From: Paenalicyclobacillus cellulosilyticus | GTDB lineage: Bacteria > Bacillota > Bacilli > Alicyclobacillales > Alicyclobacillaceae | NCBI RefSeq assembly: GCF_014647315.1 | Contig: NZ_BMOY01000014.1 | Span: 1-59,360 of the forward strand | Direction of reading: 5' to 3' | DNA length: 59,360 nt | In this document: positions 27,984 to 37,770 of the stretch, in pieces | Layout: every line of letters starts with the position of its first letter | Position numbering within the stretch: the first letter of the stretch is position 1 | The notes under the pieces: generated by a model | The model's database searches: none | The model's input: the letters and a program-made list of their open reading frames with translations, nothing else | What the model was told of the DNA's origin: nothing | Position numbers and translations under genes: made by a program

Positions 27984-29450
27984 GTGGTGCTGGTCACGAG
28001 CGAACAGATGCAGGCACTGGACCGACGGGCGATGGAGGTGCAGCGCATCCCCGGGCTGGTATTGATGGAACTTGCGGGCAAGGCGGTGGCTGAGGTGGTG
28101 TGGGCGCGCCGGCCGCGGCGCGTGGTGGTGTTGTGCGGCAAAGGCAACAACGGCGGCGACGGTTGGGTGGCGGCGCGCTGGCTCGCCCACCTGGGCGTAC
28201 CCCAGGTGCGGGTGCTGACCCTGGCCGACCCGGCGGACCTGCGCGGCGATGCGGCCCAAGCGGCGAGGATAGCCATGGCGTCCGGGATTGCCTATGAAGT
28301 CTGGCAACCGGGTGTGCGGCTGCCGGACGCGGACGTGTACGTGGACGGCCTGCTCGGCACGGGTGCATCCCGGCCGCTCGCCGGGGACCTGGCGGCGTTG
28401 GTCGAGGCGGTCAACGCCTGCTCGCCGTGGACCGTCGCCATCGATGTCCCGAGCGGGATTGACGCGAGCACCGGCGAGGTGCGCGGGACGGCCGTCCGGG
28501 CGCAGGTCACGGTGTGCATGGCGGCGCAGAAGCTGGGCACCGCCGTCTGGCCAGGTTGCGAATACGCGGGCGAGGTCCGCGTAGCCGATATCGGGATCTC
28601 CGTGCCGGACGCGCCGGAATACGCACGCCTCACCACGCCGGCGTGGGTCGCCCGCGTGCTGCCGCCGCGGACTCCGGCCAGCCACAAGGGGACGTTCGGC
28701 AAGGTGGGCATCGCGGTGGGCGAGATGGCGGGAGCTGCGCTCCTTGCCGGCACGGGCGCGGCGCGCAGCGGCGCGGGGTACGTGGTGCTCGGGGTGCCGG
28801 GCGAGCGGCTCGTTGCGCCGTACGAGTTCATCCAGCGCCCGCTTTGCGCCGACCACCCGCACACCTTGGCCGATGTGCTCGCCGACTGCCAGGCGCTCGT
28901 CCTCGGGCCCGGCTGGGGGCGGCGCACGGCAGACTGGGCGGTGGTCGTGAACCGCGCGCCGCAACCGGCCGTGATTGACGCCGACGCCTTGCCTCTTTGG
29001 CAGCCCGCGGCCGGTGCGGGCGCCGGTCCGCGCGTGCTGACGCCGCACCCGAAAGAGTGCGCCCGGCTCCTCGGCTGGCCGATGGCGGACGTGCAAGCGC
29101 GCCGGCTGGCGGCGGCGCAGACTCTCGCCCGCGCGGCGCAAGCCGTGGTGGTGCTCAAAGGGTACCGCACCATCGTCGCCGCGCCGGACGGCCGCATCCG
29201 CGTCAATCCCACCGGCGACGCGTCGCTCGCGACCGCGGGCAGCGGCGACGTGCTGGCCGGCGTGATCGGCGGGTTGCTCGCGCAAGGGCTCGATCCGTTC
29301 GACGCCGCGGCGGCCGGGGTGTACCTGCACGGGCTCGCGGGTGAGCTGGCCGGGCGCCGGCTCACCATGGCTGCCACCATGGCATCCGATGTCGTACAGC
29401 ACCTGCCGCAGGCCATCGCGGCGGTGTGCCAGCAGCCACCCGGGGAGTAG
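27984..29450 (+). CDS. nnr: Bifunctional NAD(P)H-hydrate epimerase/dehydratase
   Basis: A 488-residue fusion that repairs hydrated NAD(P)H. The YjeF-N epimerase domain (about residues 1-215) has the GKGNNGGDG loop. The C-terminal ADP/ATP-dependent dehydratase domain (about 230-485) has TPHPKECARLLG, VVLKGYRTIV and TAGSGDVLAG, with the catalytic Asp in the last. Start is GTG with GGGGAGGG upstream. Fused forms are usual in Bacillota and E. coli. It lies between acpS and ydcC. Confidence 0.93.
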   Translation: MVLVTSEQMQALDRRAMEVQRIPGLVLMELAGKAVAEVVWARRPRRVVVLCGKGNNGGDGWVAARWLAHLGVPQVRVLTLADPADLRGDAAQAARIAMASGIAYEVWQPGVRLPDADVYVDGLLGTGASRPLAGDLAALVEAVNACSPWTVAIDVPSGIDASTGEVRGTAVRAQVTVCMAAQKLGTAVWPGCEYAGEVRVADIGISVPDAPEYARLTTPAWVARVLPPRTPASHKGTFGKVGIAVGEMAGAALLAGTGAARSGAGYVVLGVPGERLVAPYEFIQRPLCADHPHTLADVLADCQALVLGPGWGRRTADWAVVVNRAPQPAVIDADALPLWQPAAGAGAGPRVLTPHPKECARLLGWPMADVQARRLAAAQTLARAAQAVVVLKGYRTIVAAPDGRIRVNPTGDASLATAGSGDVLAGVIGGLLAQGLDPFDAAAAGVYLHGLAGELAGRRLTMAATMASDVVQHLPQAIAAVCQQPPGE

Positions 29451-29489
29451 CGTGACCGTCGCTTGCGTCGGGGAAAGGCGAGGTGGACC

Positions 29490-30491
29490 ATGCGGAAGAT
29501 CACCGGTTTGGCTGTGGCGGCCGGGTTGATTCTGGCGGTGGCCGCAGGCTGCGGCGTGCCAGGCAAGCAGGACGTGGTGCACAAGCTCCGGGCGGAAGCG
29601 GCGAGCCTGGAGCGGCAGAATTACAAGAGCGAAGCCCTGATGACCGTCCAAATGGACAACAGCGCGCAGACGTATTACATCGAAACGTGGTATGAGGGGC
29701 CGGACACCTACCGGATTGCACTGGGCGATGCGAACAAGAACATCAATCAGGTCATCGTCCGCAACCCAAGCGGCATGTTCATCGTCAGCCCGGCGCTGCA
29801 AAAGGTGTTTCGCTTCAACGGCAACTGGGCCCAAAACCAGGGCCATATCTACCTTTACGATCAAATTCTCGCCCAGATCATCCAGGATGCCAACGTGAAG
29901 GTGGGGAAGAACCAAGGGTTGTACACGTTCGACCTGCCCATCTCGCCGGCCAACGACGTGGTGGTGCGGGAACACGTGGTGCTCGACGCCAAGACGCTCC
30001 ATCCCAAACAGGTCGTCCTCTACGACAAGGACGGCAAAGCGGTGGTGACCATCCAGTTCCAGAAGTTCGAGACCGGGGTGCAGTTCGCGCCGGATGCGTT
30101 CAATCCGCACCAGATTGCGGCGCAGAAGCCGGCGCAGCAGACGATGGCGGCCGACATGCAGTTCGGTTACGTGGAGCCGGACGAGACGTTCGGCGCCCGC
30201 CAGACCATCGCGTATCCTGAGGAGGCGGACCAATACCTGTTGCGCTACAGCGGCGCCCACGGTTTCACCTTGCAGGAGTCGCGTCCGGCGCCGGGCGTCT
30301 TCGGTTTCCCGTCGGCGCAGCTGGTGGACCTGTACGGTGTGCCGGCGGTGTACACCGGCACGCCGGCGTCCCACGCGCACGAGCTCATTTGGATCAACAA
30401 CGGCATCGAGTACGATCTCGCCAGCAGCGACCTCACCCTCGGCCAGATGAAGGAGGTCGCGCTGTCCACGTTCGCCCAGATTGGCAAGTAG
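29490..30491 (+). CDS. YdcC-like lipoprotein, LolA-fold
   Basis: A 333-residue predicted lipoprotein. The signal peptide ends AVAAGC, with the lipidated Cys near residue 19, followed by a LolA/DUF4367-like beta-rich domain. In Bacillus the homologous ydcC sits between acpS and alr and belongs to the sporulation regulon, so the position supports the call. Start ATG is preceded by GAGGTGG. Precise function is unknown; LolA-fold proteins bind lipid or act in envelope assembly. Confidence 0.82.
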   Translation: MRKITGLAVAAGLILAVAAGCGVPGKQDVVHKLRAEAASLERQNYKSEALMTVQMDNSAQTYYIETWYEGPDTYRIALGDANKNINQVIVRNPSGMFIVSPALQKVFRFNGNWAQNQGHIYLYDQILAQIIQDANVKVGKNQGLYTFDLPISPANDVVVREHVVLDAKTLHPKQVVLYDKDGKAVVTIQFQKFETGVQFAPDAFNPHQIAAQKPAQQTMAADMQFGYVEPDETFGARQTIAYPEEADQYLLRYSGAHGFTLQESRPAPGVFGFPSAQLVDLYGVPAVYTGTPASHAHELIWINNGIEYDLASSDLTLGQMKEVALSTFAQIGK

Positions 30492-30634
30492 TCCATGCAG
30501 GCGGCCGTACCCATGCCCGCGCGCCGCGGGCGGGTGATGCGGCCGCTTTCTGCTGCCCCGGCTTCCTGCTACACTGGTGGTTGTGACACGGGGATGCACC
30601 CCAGGGTTGCACCCCAGGGTGAGGAGAGAGCGCA

Positions 30635-31915
30635 TTGTACCGAGGCACCTATGCAATCGTCGACCTCGCAGCCATCCGGCAGAACGTGGCCGCGGTGCGG
30701 TCGCAATTGCGCCCGGGTGTGCGTCTGCTCGTGACGGTGAAGGCGAATGGCTACGGGCACGGGGCGGAGGCGGTGGCCCGGGCGGCGCTCGCGGCCGGGG
30801 CCACCGATCTGGGTGTCGCCTGCCTGGAGGAGGCGTTGGCGTTGCGCCAAGCCGGGATTGCCGCGCCCATCTTGGTGCTCGGTGCCACGCCGCAGACCGC
30901 GGCGCCCGTCGCGGCGCGCCACCGGGTGGCGCTGACGGTAGGCGGCGACTGGGATTGGGACAAGGTCCCGCCGCTGCCGGCGCGGTTATCCGTGCACCTG
31001 AAGGTGGATTCCGGCATGGCGCGGCTCGGGGTGCGGACGGCGGAGGAAGCCGTGGCGGCCGCCCGCGCCTTGGCCGCGCGCCCGGACGTGTCGTGGGACG
31101 GGGTCTTCACCCATTTGGCATGCGCCGACGCGGACGACCTGGCGCACGCGGCGGCGCAGATGGACCGTTTTCGATCCGTCTGTCAGGCGTTGGCGGACGC
31201 GGGGCTGCGCCCGCCGCTTTGGCACGCCGCCAACAGCGCCGCCACCCTGCGCCGGCCGGATTGGCAAGGGGGCATGGTGCGCATCGGGATCGCCGCGTAC
31301 GGCTATCACCCGGGCGGCACGTGGCGGTTGCCGGTGCGGCTGGTGCCCGCCTTGCACCTGTGCAGTTTCGTGACGCGCACGGCGGTCATCGCGGCGGGGG
31401 AGACGGTGGGATACGGCGCGACCTTTACCGCGCGGCGCCCGACGCGGGTGGCGACGGTGGCCGCGGGCTACGCCGACGGGTATCCGCGCGCGTTATCCAA
31501 CCGGGCGGACGCGCTGGTGCACGGAGAACGGGCGCGGGTCATCGGCAACGTGTGCATGGATCAGTCTATGCTCGACGTGACGCATCTGCCGGGTGTGGCG
31601 AGGGGAGATGCGGTGACCCTCTATGGCGCGCCGGCGCCGCCGGGCCTGCACGCGGACGATTGGGCGGCGCTGCCTGCGGAAAGCCGCCTGGCGTGGTTGG
31701 GTGAGGTCTGGACGCGGTGGCTGGACGCTTGCCGGCAGGACCTCGCCGCAGCAAGGGCGGACGCACCTTCCGGCGGTTGCGCCCGCCATGCCGGACGTGA
31801 CGCGCGTCCTGGCGGCATTTTCCTCGATGAACTGGCAGGACTCGCCGGCACCATCGCGTATGAATTGATGTGTGCCCTCTCGCCGCGCGTCCCGCGCATC
31901 TATGTCGGGGCCTGA
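30635..31915 (+). CDS. alr: Alanine racemase
   Basis: A 426-residue PLP-dependent alanine racemase that makes D-alanine for peptidoglycan. The PLP lysine is Lys36 in VKANGYGHG, and the second catalytic base is the Tyr in VGYGATF near residue 260. CMDQSMLDV is also typical. Near the C terminus a loop of about 50 residues, Ala/Gly/Arg-rich, interrupts the beta domain before GTIAYELMCALSPRVPR; it is absent from most Alr proteins. Start is TTG with GAGGAGAG upstream. A possible extended -10 (TGCTACACT) lies 60 bp before, and TGCACCCCAGGGT is nearly repeated just upstream of the gene. Confidence 0.93.
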   Translation: MYRGTYAIVDLAAIRQNVAAVRSQLRPGVRLLVTVKANGYGHGAEAVARAALAAGATDLGVACLEEALALRQAGIAAPILVLGATPQTAAPVAARHRVALTVGGDWDWDKVPPLPARLSVHLKVDSGMARLGVRTAEEAVAAARALAARPDVSWDGVFTHLACADADDLAHAAAQMDRFRSVCQALADAGLRPPLWHAANSAATLRRPDWQGGMVRIGIAAYGYHPGGTWRLPVRLVPALHLCSFVTRTAVIAAGETVGYGATFTARRPTRVATVAAGYADGYPRALSNRADALVHGERARVIGNVCMDQSMLDVTHLPGVARGDAVTLYGAPAPPGLHADDWAALPAESRLAWLGEVWTRWLDACRQDLAAARADAPSGGCARHAGRDARPGGIFLDELAGLAGTIAYELMCALSPRVPRIYVGA

Positions 31916-31965
31916 CGCCGGCCAGGACGGCGGGTACCGCGCGCGGCGACACGTTCGGGCCCGTT

Positions 31966-31995
31966 TTGACATGCCAATTTTCGGATAGGTATAAT
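31966..31995 (+). promoter_or_regulatory. Consensus promoter of endoAI-endoA
   Basis: TTGACA, 18 bp, TATAAT: both hexamers match the sigma-A consensus perfectly. RNA should start near 32002, about 34 bases before the antitoxin GTG. It indicates strong independent expression of the toxin-antitoxin pair. Confidence 0.85.
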
Positions 31996-32035
31996 CCTGG
32001 ATGGTCGAGTGTACGTATCGGTGGAGGTGCCACGC

Positions 32036-32308
32036 GTGTCGGACACGAAACGCATTGTGGTCTACGTGCCGGACCAGCTGCTGGCGCAGGTGGACGGGAT
32101 CGCGAAGCGCGAGCAGCGAAACCGGAGCGACATCATCCGCGAGGCGATGCGGGCCTACCTCGAAGAGCAGCGCAAGTGTGAGATCCGAGCCTCCCTGCAA
32201 CAAGGGTATCTCGAGATGGCCCGGATCAACCTGCGGATTGCCACCGAGGCATTTCCACTGGAACAAGAGGCTGGAGGTACGGTTGAGCGTTTGGTAAGCG
32301 GGGGATAA
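32036..32308 (+). CDS. ndoAI: EndoAI antitoxin, ribbon-helix-helix (MazE-like)
   Basis: A 90-residue ribbon-helix-helix protein: [20 protein letters not shown], then [17 protein letters not shown]. The C-terminal half, [23 protein letters not shown], resembles the toxin-blocking tail of Bacillus EndoAI. GTG at 32036 with GGAGGTG upstream is preferred. It lies 4 bp before endoA and downstream of alr, as in Bacillus. Confidence 0.9.
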   Translation: MSDTKRIVVYVPDQLLAQVDGIAKREQRNRSDIIREAMRAYLEEQRKCEIRASLQQGYLEMARINLRIATEAFPLEQEAGGTVERLVSGG

Positions 32309-32312
32309 AGGG

Positions 32313-32663
32313 TTGAATGTCAAACGAGGGGACATCTTCTTTGCCGACTTGTCGCCCGTCGTCGGTTCGGAGCAAGGCGGGTTCCGGCCTGTCCTGGTGA
32401 TCCAGAACGATATCGGCAACCGCTTCAGCCCCACCGTGATTGTCGCGGCCATCACGGCGCAGATCCAGAAAGCGAAGCTGCCGACCCACGTCGAGGTGCC
32501 CGCGGACCGGTACGGGCTGGAACGCGACTCCGTCATTCTCCTGGAGCAGATCCGCACCATCGACAAACAGCGCCTGACCGACAAGATCACGCACCTGGAC
32601 GAGCCGATGATGAAGATGGTCAACGAAGCCATCCAAATCAGCCTCGGCCTGGTCGACTTCTGA
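32313..32663 (+). CDS. ndoA: EndoA/MazF mRNA interferase
   Basis: A 116-residue MazF-family endoribonuclease, nearly identical in motifs to Bacillus Endo[21 protein letters not shown], then [18 protein letters not shown] and [18 protein letters not shown]. Bacillus EndoA cuts U^ACAU sites. Start is TTG with GGGGGATAAAGGG upstream; no in-frame ATG fits. A strong hairpin follows 8 bp after the stop. Confidence 0.95.
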   Translation: MNVKRGDIFFADLSPVVGSEQGGFRPVLVIQNDIGNRFSPTVIVAAITAQIQKAKLPTHVEVPADRYGLERDSVILLEQIRTIDKQRLTDKITHLDEPMMKMVNEAIQISLGLVDF

Positions 32664-32670
32664 TGCCGTG

Positions 32671-32703
32671 CCGCGGCGGAGATGCGGGACTTCTCCGCCG
32701 CGG
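32671..32703. terminator. Bidirectional hairpin between endoA and sugar operon
   Basis: CCGCGGCGGAGA and TCTCCGCCGCGG form a perfect 12-bp stem with a 9-base loop between two convergent operons. There is no T-run, but position and strength suit a bidirectional terminator. Confidence 0.55.
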
Positions 32704-32751
32704 GGCACGTCGGGCGCGGGGCTTGCGGTTGGTTGTGCCGCCGGTTGCTGT

Positions 32752-34110
32752 TCATTGCGCCGCCGCTTGCTGCACCTGCTTGAGCAGCCGGTTGAACGAT
32801 GCCCGCAGCGGCGGCAGCACCTTCGCCGGGTCTTTGTCGGAGTTGAAGACGGGCTGCAGGTTGTTCTGCAGGAAGTCGTAGATCTGGGCATAGCCGACGA
32901 TGAGGTGGTTCGGCGATTCCTTGCCGTTGGCGATCGCCTGGCGGTTCAAGGTGGCCAGGTAGTTCGGATCAATCCCGGCCTGTTTGAAGTTGTCGAACCA
33001 GTCTTTGGCGGCCGCCTGGTCGGCGGGCGGGTAGCCGGTGGTGTTCGTCCACATCTTCTGGCCTTCCGTGCTGGCGAAGAAGGCGATGAACTTCCACGCG
33101 GCGTCCTTGTACTTCGATGTCTTCGCCATCATCAGCGGGTCGGTGTACAAGACGGGTGTCGCCGTGCCGGCCGGCCCCTTCGGGATGGGGGCGATGCCGA
33201 AGTTCATCTTGGCCTGCGCCGCTTGTCCCAGCATCCAGGCCCCGACGGGTTCCATCGCAATCTTGCTGGTGAGGAACGGATCGCCCGTACCGGCCACCGC
33301 GCGCGAGATGGCGGGGGTCGGTGCCACCCGGTCGCGGTAGATCAGGTCTTGGTGTGCCTTGACGGCGGCGATGTACTTCGGGTTGGCGAAGTTGTTGTCG
33401 GTCGGCATGCCGGTCTGGTACGCGCCTTGGTTGTACAGGTCCACGCCCCAGTCCCAGCCGTAGCTGTCGGCGTTCCCCATGTTCCAGTTGACCCCGTAGA
33501 CCGCGTCCGGTTTCCCGTAATCCTTCGTGAGGCGTTTGGCGTCGCGCACCATGGCGTCCCAGGTCCAGCGCGGGTCGTTCCACGAATAATCCGGTACGGG
33601 CACACCGGCCTGCCGGAACAAGGTCCGGTTGTAGAAGGTGAAGCTTGGGAAGAACGCGATGGGCACGCCGTACTGCCGTCCGTTCACTTGGTAGACCCGC
33701 ATCAGCTTGTCCGGGATGTTCGGATTGCGCCAGTGATACTTCTGAATGTACGGCGTCAAATCGCCGATGAGTCCGCGGTGGTAGTAGTCGGCGAAGCCGC
33801 TCGCACCCCAGTGGCTGAACACGTCCGGGGCTTGTCCGGCCGCGACCAAGGTCGACAGCTTCGAGTCAAATTGCGCCCATGGCACCGCGATCACGTTGAC
33901 GTGGATGTTGGGGTACTTCTTGTTGAACGCGGGAATGAGCACCTGTTTCAAAAAGTAGTCCTTGCCGTGTCCCGGCTCCTGAATCGAGAGGACGGTCAGG
34001 TTGGCCGGTTGGGCGGCCTCTGCGTTGCCGCGGTTGCCTGGCGCGCAACCGGCGACGGAGCCGGCGAGCAATACGGGTACGGCGGTGAGGGCGAGCACAC
34101 GTGGTTTCAT
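32752..34110 (-). CDS. ABC sugar transporter substrate-binding lipoprotein
   Basis: A 452-residue family 1 extracellular solute-binding protein. The signal peptide ends LLAGSVAGC, a lipobox. The mature part has the usual features of sugar binders: VLSIQEPGHGKDYFLKQVL, then WAQFDSKLSTLVAAGQAPDV and EPVGAWMLG. AGGAGG lies 6 bp before the ATG. It is the last gene transcribed in a leftward operon with two permeases. No ATPase gene is present, so a shared MsmX-like ATPase encoded elsewhere probably energises it. The sugar cannot be specified. Confidence 0.9.
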   Translation of the reverse strand: MKPRVLALTAVPVLLAGSVAGCAPGNRGNAEAAQPANLTVLSIQEPGHGKDYFLKQVLIPAFNKKYPNIHVNVIAVPWAQFDSKLSTLVAAGQAPDVFSHWGASGFADYYHRGLIGDLTPYIQKYHWRNPNIPDKLMRVYQVNGRQYGVPIAFFPSFTFYNRTLFRQAGVPVPDYSWNDPRWTWDAMVRDAKRLTKDYGKPDAVYGVNWNMGNADSYGWDWGVDLYNQGAYQTGMPTDNNFANPKYIAAVKAHQDLIYRDRVAPTPAISRAVAGTGDPFLTSKIAMEPVGAWMLGQAAQAKMNFGIAPIPKGPAGTATPVLYTDPLMMAKTSKYKDAAWKFIAFFASTEGQKMWTNTTGYPPADQAAAKDWFDNFKQAGIDPNYLATLNRQAIANGKESPNHLIVGYAQIYDFLQNNLQPVFNSDKDPAKVLPPLRASFNRLLKQVQQAAAQ

Positions 34111-34174
34111 GGCAATACCTCCTTGTCGCTTGGACATGGGCCGTGGACATGGGCCGGGCTGCGGGCATAAGCCG

Positions 34175-35059
34175 TCACTTCAGCCCGGTGATGGCGATGC
34201 CCTCGATGAAGTAGCGTTGCGCAAAGAAGAAAATCAATACGGGCGGCAGGACGGCCACCAGGCTCGCCGCCATGATCAAGTGCCACGGGACGATGGAGAA
34301 CTGGCTGGTCATACCGGCCAACCCCACCGACAAGGTGTACTTGTCCTGGTCGTTCAGGTAGATGAGCGGCGCCAGGTAGTCGTTCCACCGGTACATAAAA
34401 CCGAAGATGGCGGCGGCGGCCAGTGCCGGTTTCGACAACGGGAGGGCGATTTGGACGAATGTGCGCCATTCGCTGCAGCCGTCGATCCGGGCGGCTTCGA
34501 ACAGCTCGCCGGGCAGGCCGTTGAAGAACTGGCGCAGCATAAAAATGATGTAGGCGCTCCCGAACAGGGACGGGACGATGAGCGGCAGATAGGTGTTCGT
34601 CCATCCGAGCGTTTTGAACAGCACGAACTGCGGGATCATGACGGCCGGATACGGGATCATCATCGTCAGCAGGAGGATGTAGAACAGGGTGTCGCGGCCC
34701 AGCCCGTTGTAGCGCGAGAATCCGAAGGCGACGACGGACGACGAGGCGACCTCGAACAAGGTGCCCACCACGGCGTAGAAGGCGGTGTTTTCAAAATACG
34801 CGCCAAACGGCCCGGACTGCAGGGCGGCGATGAAGTTGTCCCAGTGCATCGGCCGCGGGATCCACTGCGGCGGGAACAGAAACACCGTCTGCTGGTCCTT
34901 GAGGGCGGTCGACAGCATGATGAACACCGGCAGCAGCATGATGGCGGAGATGACCACCAACAGCACGAACGAAACGCCTTTGAGCGTCCGTTCCACGGCC
35001 GATTTGCGCTGATGGAACGAGACTTTTCGGCGCTGCACCTCGCGTTCGGTTGCCGCCAT
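34175..35059 (-). CDS. ABC sugar transporter permease, MalG-type
   Basis: A 294-residue inner-membrane permease with six predicted helices and the EAA loop EAARIDGCSEWRTFVQIALP, which docks the ATPase. Start ATG has GGAGGTGA upstream. It partners with the MalF-type permease encoded just upstream and the binding protein downstream. The carbohydrate is unknown. Confidence 0.92.
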   Translation of the reverse strand: MAATEREVQRRKVSFHQRKSAVERTLKGVSFVLLVVISAIMLLPVFIMLSTALKDQQTVFLFPPQWIPRPMHWDNFIAALQSGPFGAYFENTAFYAVVGTLFEVASSSVVAFGFSRYNGLGRDTLFYILLLTMMIPYPAVMIPQFVLFKTLGWTNTYLPLIVPSLFGSAYIIFMLRQFFNGLPGELFEAARIDGCSEWRTFVQIALPLSKPALAAAAIFGFMYRWNDYLAPLIYLNDQDKYTLSVGLAGMTSQFSIVPWHLIMAASLVAVLPPVLIFFFAQRYFIEGIAITGLK

Positions 35060-35198
35060 GATCAGCTCACCTCCCTGTGCATGGCGTTCTCCGCATGGCG
35101 GTCTCTGCATGGCGCGGTCTCTGCATGACGGTCATCGTACGCCAACCTCTGCATGTCCACCGCCGTGCGCCGGGCGTACGCCGGCCGGCCGGAATGGG

Positions 35199-36089
35199 TC
35201 AGTAGTTCACCCACCGTTCCGACGTGCGCATCAGGATGTAGGTCAACAGGAAGACGACGAGCAGCAAGACCCACGACATCGCCGAAGCGTAGCCGATGTT
35301 GAACGACCCGAACGCCTCCTGGTACAGGTAGTACACGTAAAAGTACGTCGCGTACTCCGGACCGCCTTGGGTCATCACCGCGGCCTGCGTGAACACCTGG
35401 GAGGTCCCGATGATGCCGGTGATGAGCAAAAACAACGTGGTCGGCGAGATCATCGGCACCGTGATGGTGAAAAACCGGCGGATGCGCCCGGCGCCGTCCA
35501 GTTCCGCCGCTTCGTAGAGGGAGCGCGGCACCCCTTGCAGTGCGGCGAGGTAAAGGACCATGTTGGTGCCGATGCCCCAAATGGTCATCAGGATGAGGGA
35601 CGGCAGCGCCCACTGCGGGCTGTACAACCACTGTGGACCCTTGATGCCGAACAGCTCCCACAGCAGGTAGTTGATGATGCCGAACTGCGGATTGAGCAGC
35701 CAGAGCCACAACAACGACATCACCACGCCGGAGACGAGCGTCGGGAAGTAGACGGCCGTCCGGAATGCCCGCTGCCCCGGGATCCGCATGTTGACCAGGA
35801 CGGCCACGAGCAGGGACAACACCAATCCGAGCGGCACGCTGACGAACGTATAGATGCCGGTGACCTTGAGCGACTGCCAAAACAGCGGATCGCGCAGGAG
35901 TTGCGCGTAGTTCTGCAGGCCGACGAACGCCGGCGGCAGCACCAGGTTGTAGCGCGTGAAGCTGTACACCCCGGACATCACGATGGGACCGGCGGTGAAC
36001 GCGATGAACCCGATGATCCAAGGCAGGATGAAGATGTACAGGTACTTCGTCTCATACCGGAGCTTGGGCCGCGGTTTGGCTGTGACCAT
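35199..36089 (-). CDS. ABC sugar transporter permease, MalF/UgpA-type
   Basis: A 296-residue permease with six predicted helices and the EAA loop EAAELDGAGRIRRFFTITVP. AAGGAGGG lies 6 bp before the ATG. It is first in the leftward operon. The 140-bp gap before the MalG-type gene contains imperfect tandem copies of a TCTCTGCATGGCG-like unit around 35085-35128. Confidence 0.92.
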   Translation of the reverse strand: MVTAKPRPKLRYETKYLYIFILPWIIGFIAFTAGPIVMSGVYSFTRYNLVLPPAFVGLQNYAQLLRDPLFWQSLKVTGIYTFVSVPLGLVLSLLVAVLVNMRIPGQRAFRTAVYFPTLVSGVVMSLLWLWLLNPQFGIINYLLWELFGIKGPQWLYSPQWALPSLILMTIWGIGTNMVLYLAALQGVPRSLYEAAELDGAGRIRRFFTITVPMISPTTLFLLITGIIGTSQVFTQAAVMTQGGPEYATYFYVYYLYQEAFGSFNIGYASAMSWVLLLVVFLLTYILMRTSERWVNY

Positions 36090-36405
36090 GGCGAGGCCCT
36101 CCTTTCCGCCCTGCGGCGGCACGGCCGTGCATCCACCGGGGCGGCGGTGCCGGCCGGACACCCGGCAGCCCGCCTGACCGGGCGAGGAACCGCTGCCGTT
36201 AATGTGCGGTGGCTGCGGTACGTTCACACATGCAATCCATTCCAACCTGCGCCGCGCATGAATCTTGCGCGCGGGCCTTTTCTCACGCCGTGGTTCAGGT
36301 ATTATAAGAGCCGTTCGGGTATCGCGGGCGGGCCCGCCGCCATCCGGCAGGATGGCATGGGAGAGGCCGCGCAGGCACGGTGACAAAAGAAACGGAGGTC
36401 TTTGG
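36090..36405. promoter_or_regulatory. Divergent intergenic region, sugar operon and ahcY
   Basis: No gene. GTATTATAAGAG near 36299-36310 holds TATTAT on the plus strand and TATAAT on the minus strand, so one AT-rich patch could serve as -10 for either direction; no good -35 is seen for either. An ahcY ribosome binding site (GGAGGT) lies at the right edge. Confidence 0.35.
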
Positions 36406-37677
36406 ATGTCGGATCGAACGTCCCATCCGCTGGCGGACTCCCAGATTCGCGACATCGGGTTGGCGCCGGACGGACAGTTGAAGATCGACTGGGTGGCGGC
36501 CCACATGCCGCTGCTCAACCACCTGCGGGAAGCGTTCGCGCGGACGCGTCCGTTTGCCGGCAAGCGGATCGCCATCTGTCTGCACTTGGAGGCGAAGACG
36601 GCCTACCTGGCGCTCACCCTGCAGGCGGGGGGAGCGGAGGTGGCGGTGGCGGCAAGCAACCCGCTCTCCACGCAGGACGACGTGGTGGCCGCCTTGGTCG
36701 ATCGCGGCGTCACCGCGTTCGCTTGGCATGGCGCGACCGACGCGGAATACCGTGCACACCTGGCGGCGCTCGCCCGGTTCGGGCCGGACCTGGTGATTGA
36801 TGACGGGGGAGATCTCGTCGCGCTCCTCCACCAGAGCTACCCGGACGTGGCGGCCCGGGTCACCGGCGGCTGCGAAGAGACGACCACCGGCGTCCTGCGC
36901 CTGCGGGCGATGGCCGCGGAGGGCGTGCTCCGCTTCCCGATGATGGCGGTCAACGACGCGCGGTGCAAACACCTGTTCGACAACCGGTACGGCACGGGCC
37001 AGTCGGTCTGGGACGGGATCATGCGGACGACCAACCTGGTCGTCGCCGGCAAGACGGTCGTGGTCGTCGGCTATGGTTGGTGCGGCAAGGGTGTCGCCAA
37101 GCGGGCGCAAGGCTTGGGGGCGCGCGTCGTGGTCTGCGAGGTCGATCCCATCCGCGCACTCGAGGCGGTGATGGACGGATACGCGGTCATGCCCATCCGG
37201 GAGGCGGCCAAGGTGGGGGATGTGTTCATCACCGTCACCGGCAACCGCGACTGCATCACGGAGGAAGCGTTTGCGGTGATGAAAGACGGGGCATTGCTCG
37301 CCAATGCGGGTCACTTCGACGTGGAGATCAACAAGCACGACCTCGGGCGCCTGGCGGCCCGCGTGCGTCAAGTGCGGCGCAACGTGGAGGAGTACCAGTT
37401 CCCCGACGGCAGGCGCGTGTACCTGTTGGCGGAGGGACGGTTGGTGAACCTGGCCGCCGCGGACGGGCATCCGGTGGAGGTCATGGACATGTCGTTCGCC
37501 CTGCAGGCCTTGGCGCTGCGCGAGGTGGCGCAGCACGCCTATCCGCCCGGTGTACACCCTTTGCCGGCCGAACTGGACCTAGAGGTTGCGCGCCTGCGGT
37601 TGCAGGCGTGGGGTGTGGAGATCGACGCGCTGAGCCCGAGCCAGCGCAGGTATTTGGCGAGTTGGCGCGGCGAGTGA
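36406..37677 (+). CDS. ahcY: Adenosylhomocysteinase family protein
   Basis: A 423-residue S-adenosyl-L-homocysteine hydrolase, which splits SAH into adenosine and homocysteine in the methyl cycle. HLEAKTAYLALTLQAGGAEV and SNPLSTQDDVVAALV form the substrate domain. The NAD-binding motif is VVVVGYGWCGKGVAKRAQG (about residues 215-235). DNRYGTGQSVWDGIMRTTN is strongly conserved in the family. Length fits the shorter archaeal/Thermotoga type. GGAGGT lies 7 bp before the ATG. A closely related enzyme acting on S-inosylhomocysteine cannot be excluded. Confidence 0.9.
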   Translation: MSDRTSHPLADSQIRDIGLAPDGQLKIDWVAAHMPLLNHLREAFARTRPFAGKRIAICLHLEAKTAYLALTLQAGGAEVAVAASNPLSTQDDVVAALVDRGVTAFAWHGATDAEYRAHLAALARFGPDLVIDDGGDLVALLHQSYPDVAARVTGGCEETTTGVLRLRAMAAEGVLRFPMMAVNDARCKHLFDNRYGTGQSVWDGIMRTTNLVVAGKTVVVVGYGWCGKGVAKRAQGLGARVVVCEVDPIRALEAVMDGYAVMPIREAAKVGDVFITVTGNRDCITEEAFAVMKDGALLANAGHFDVEINKHDLGRLAARVRQVRRNVEEYQFPDGRRVYLLAEGRLVNLAAADGHPVEVMDMSFALQALALREVAQHAYPPGVHPLPAELDLEVARLRLQAWGVEIDALSPSQRRYLASWRGE

Positions 37678-37770
37678 CCAACGCGCCACGGTGGGCCCGC
37701 CGCGCACCACGGCGCGGGACATGGTCCTGAGGGCGCGGCAAAGACCGCACCCGAGGAAGGGGGAGGTGGA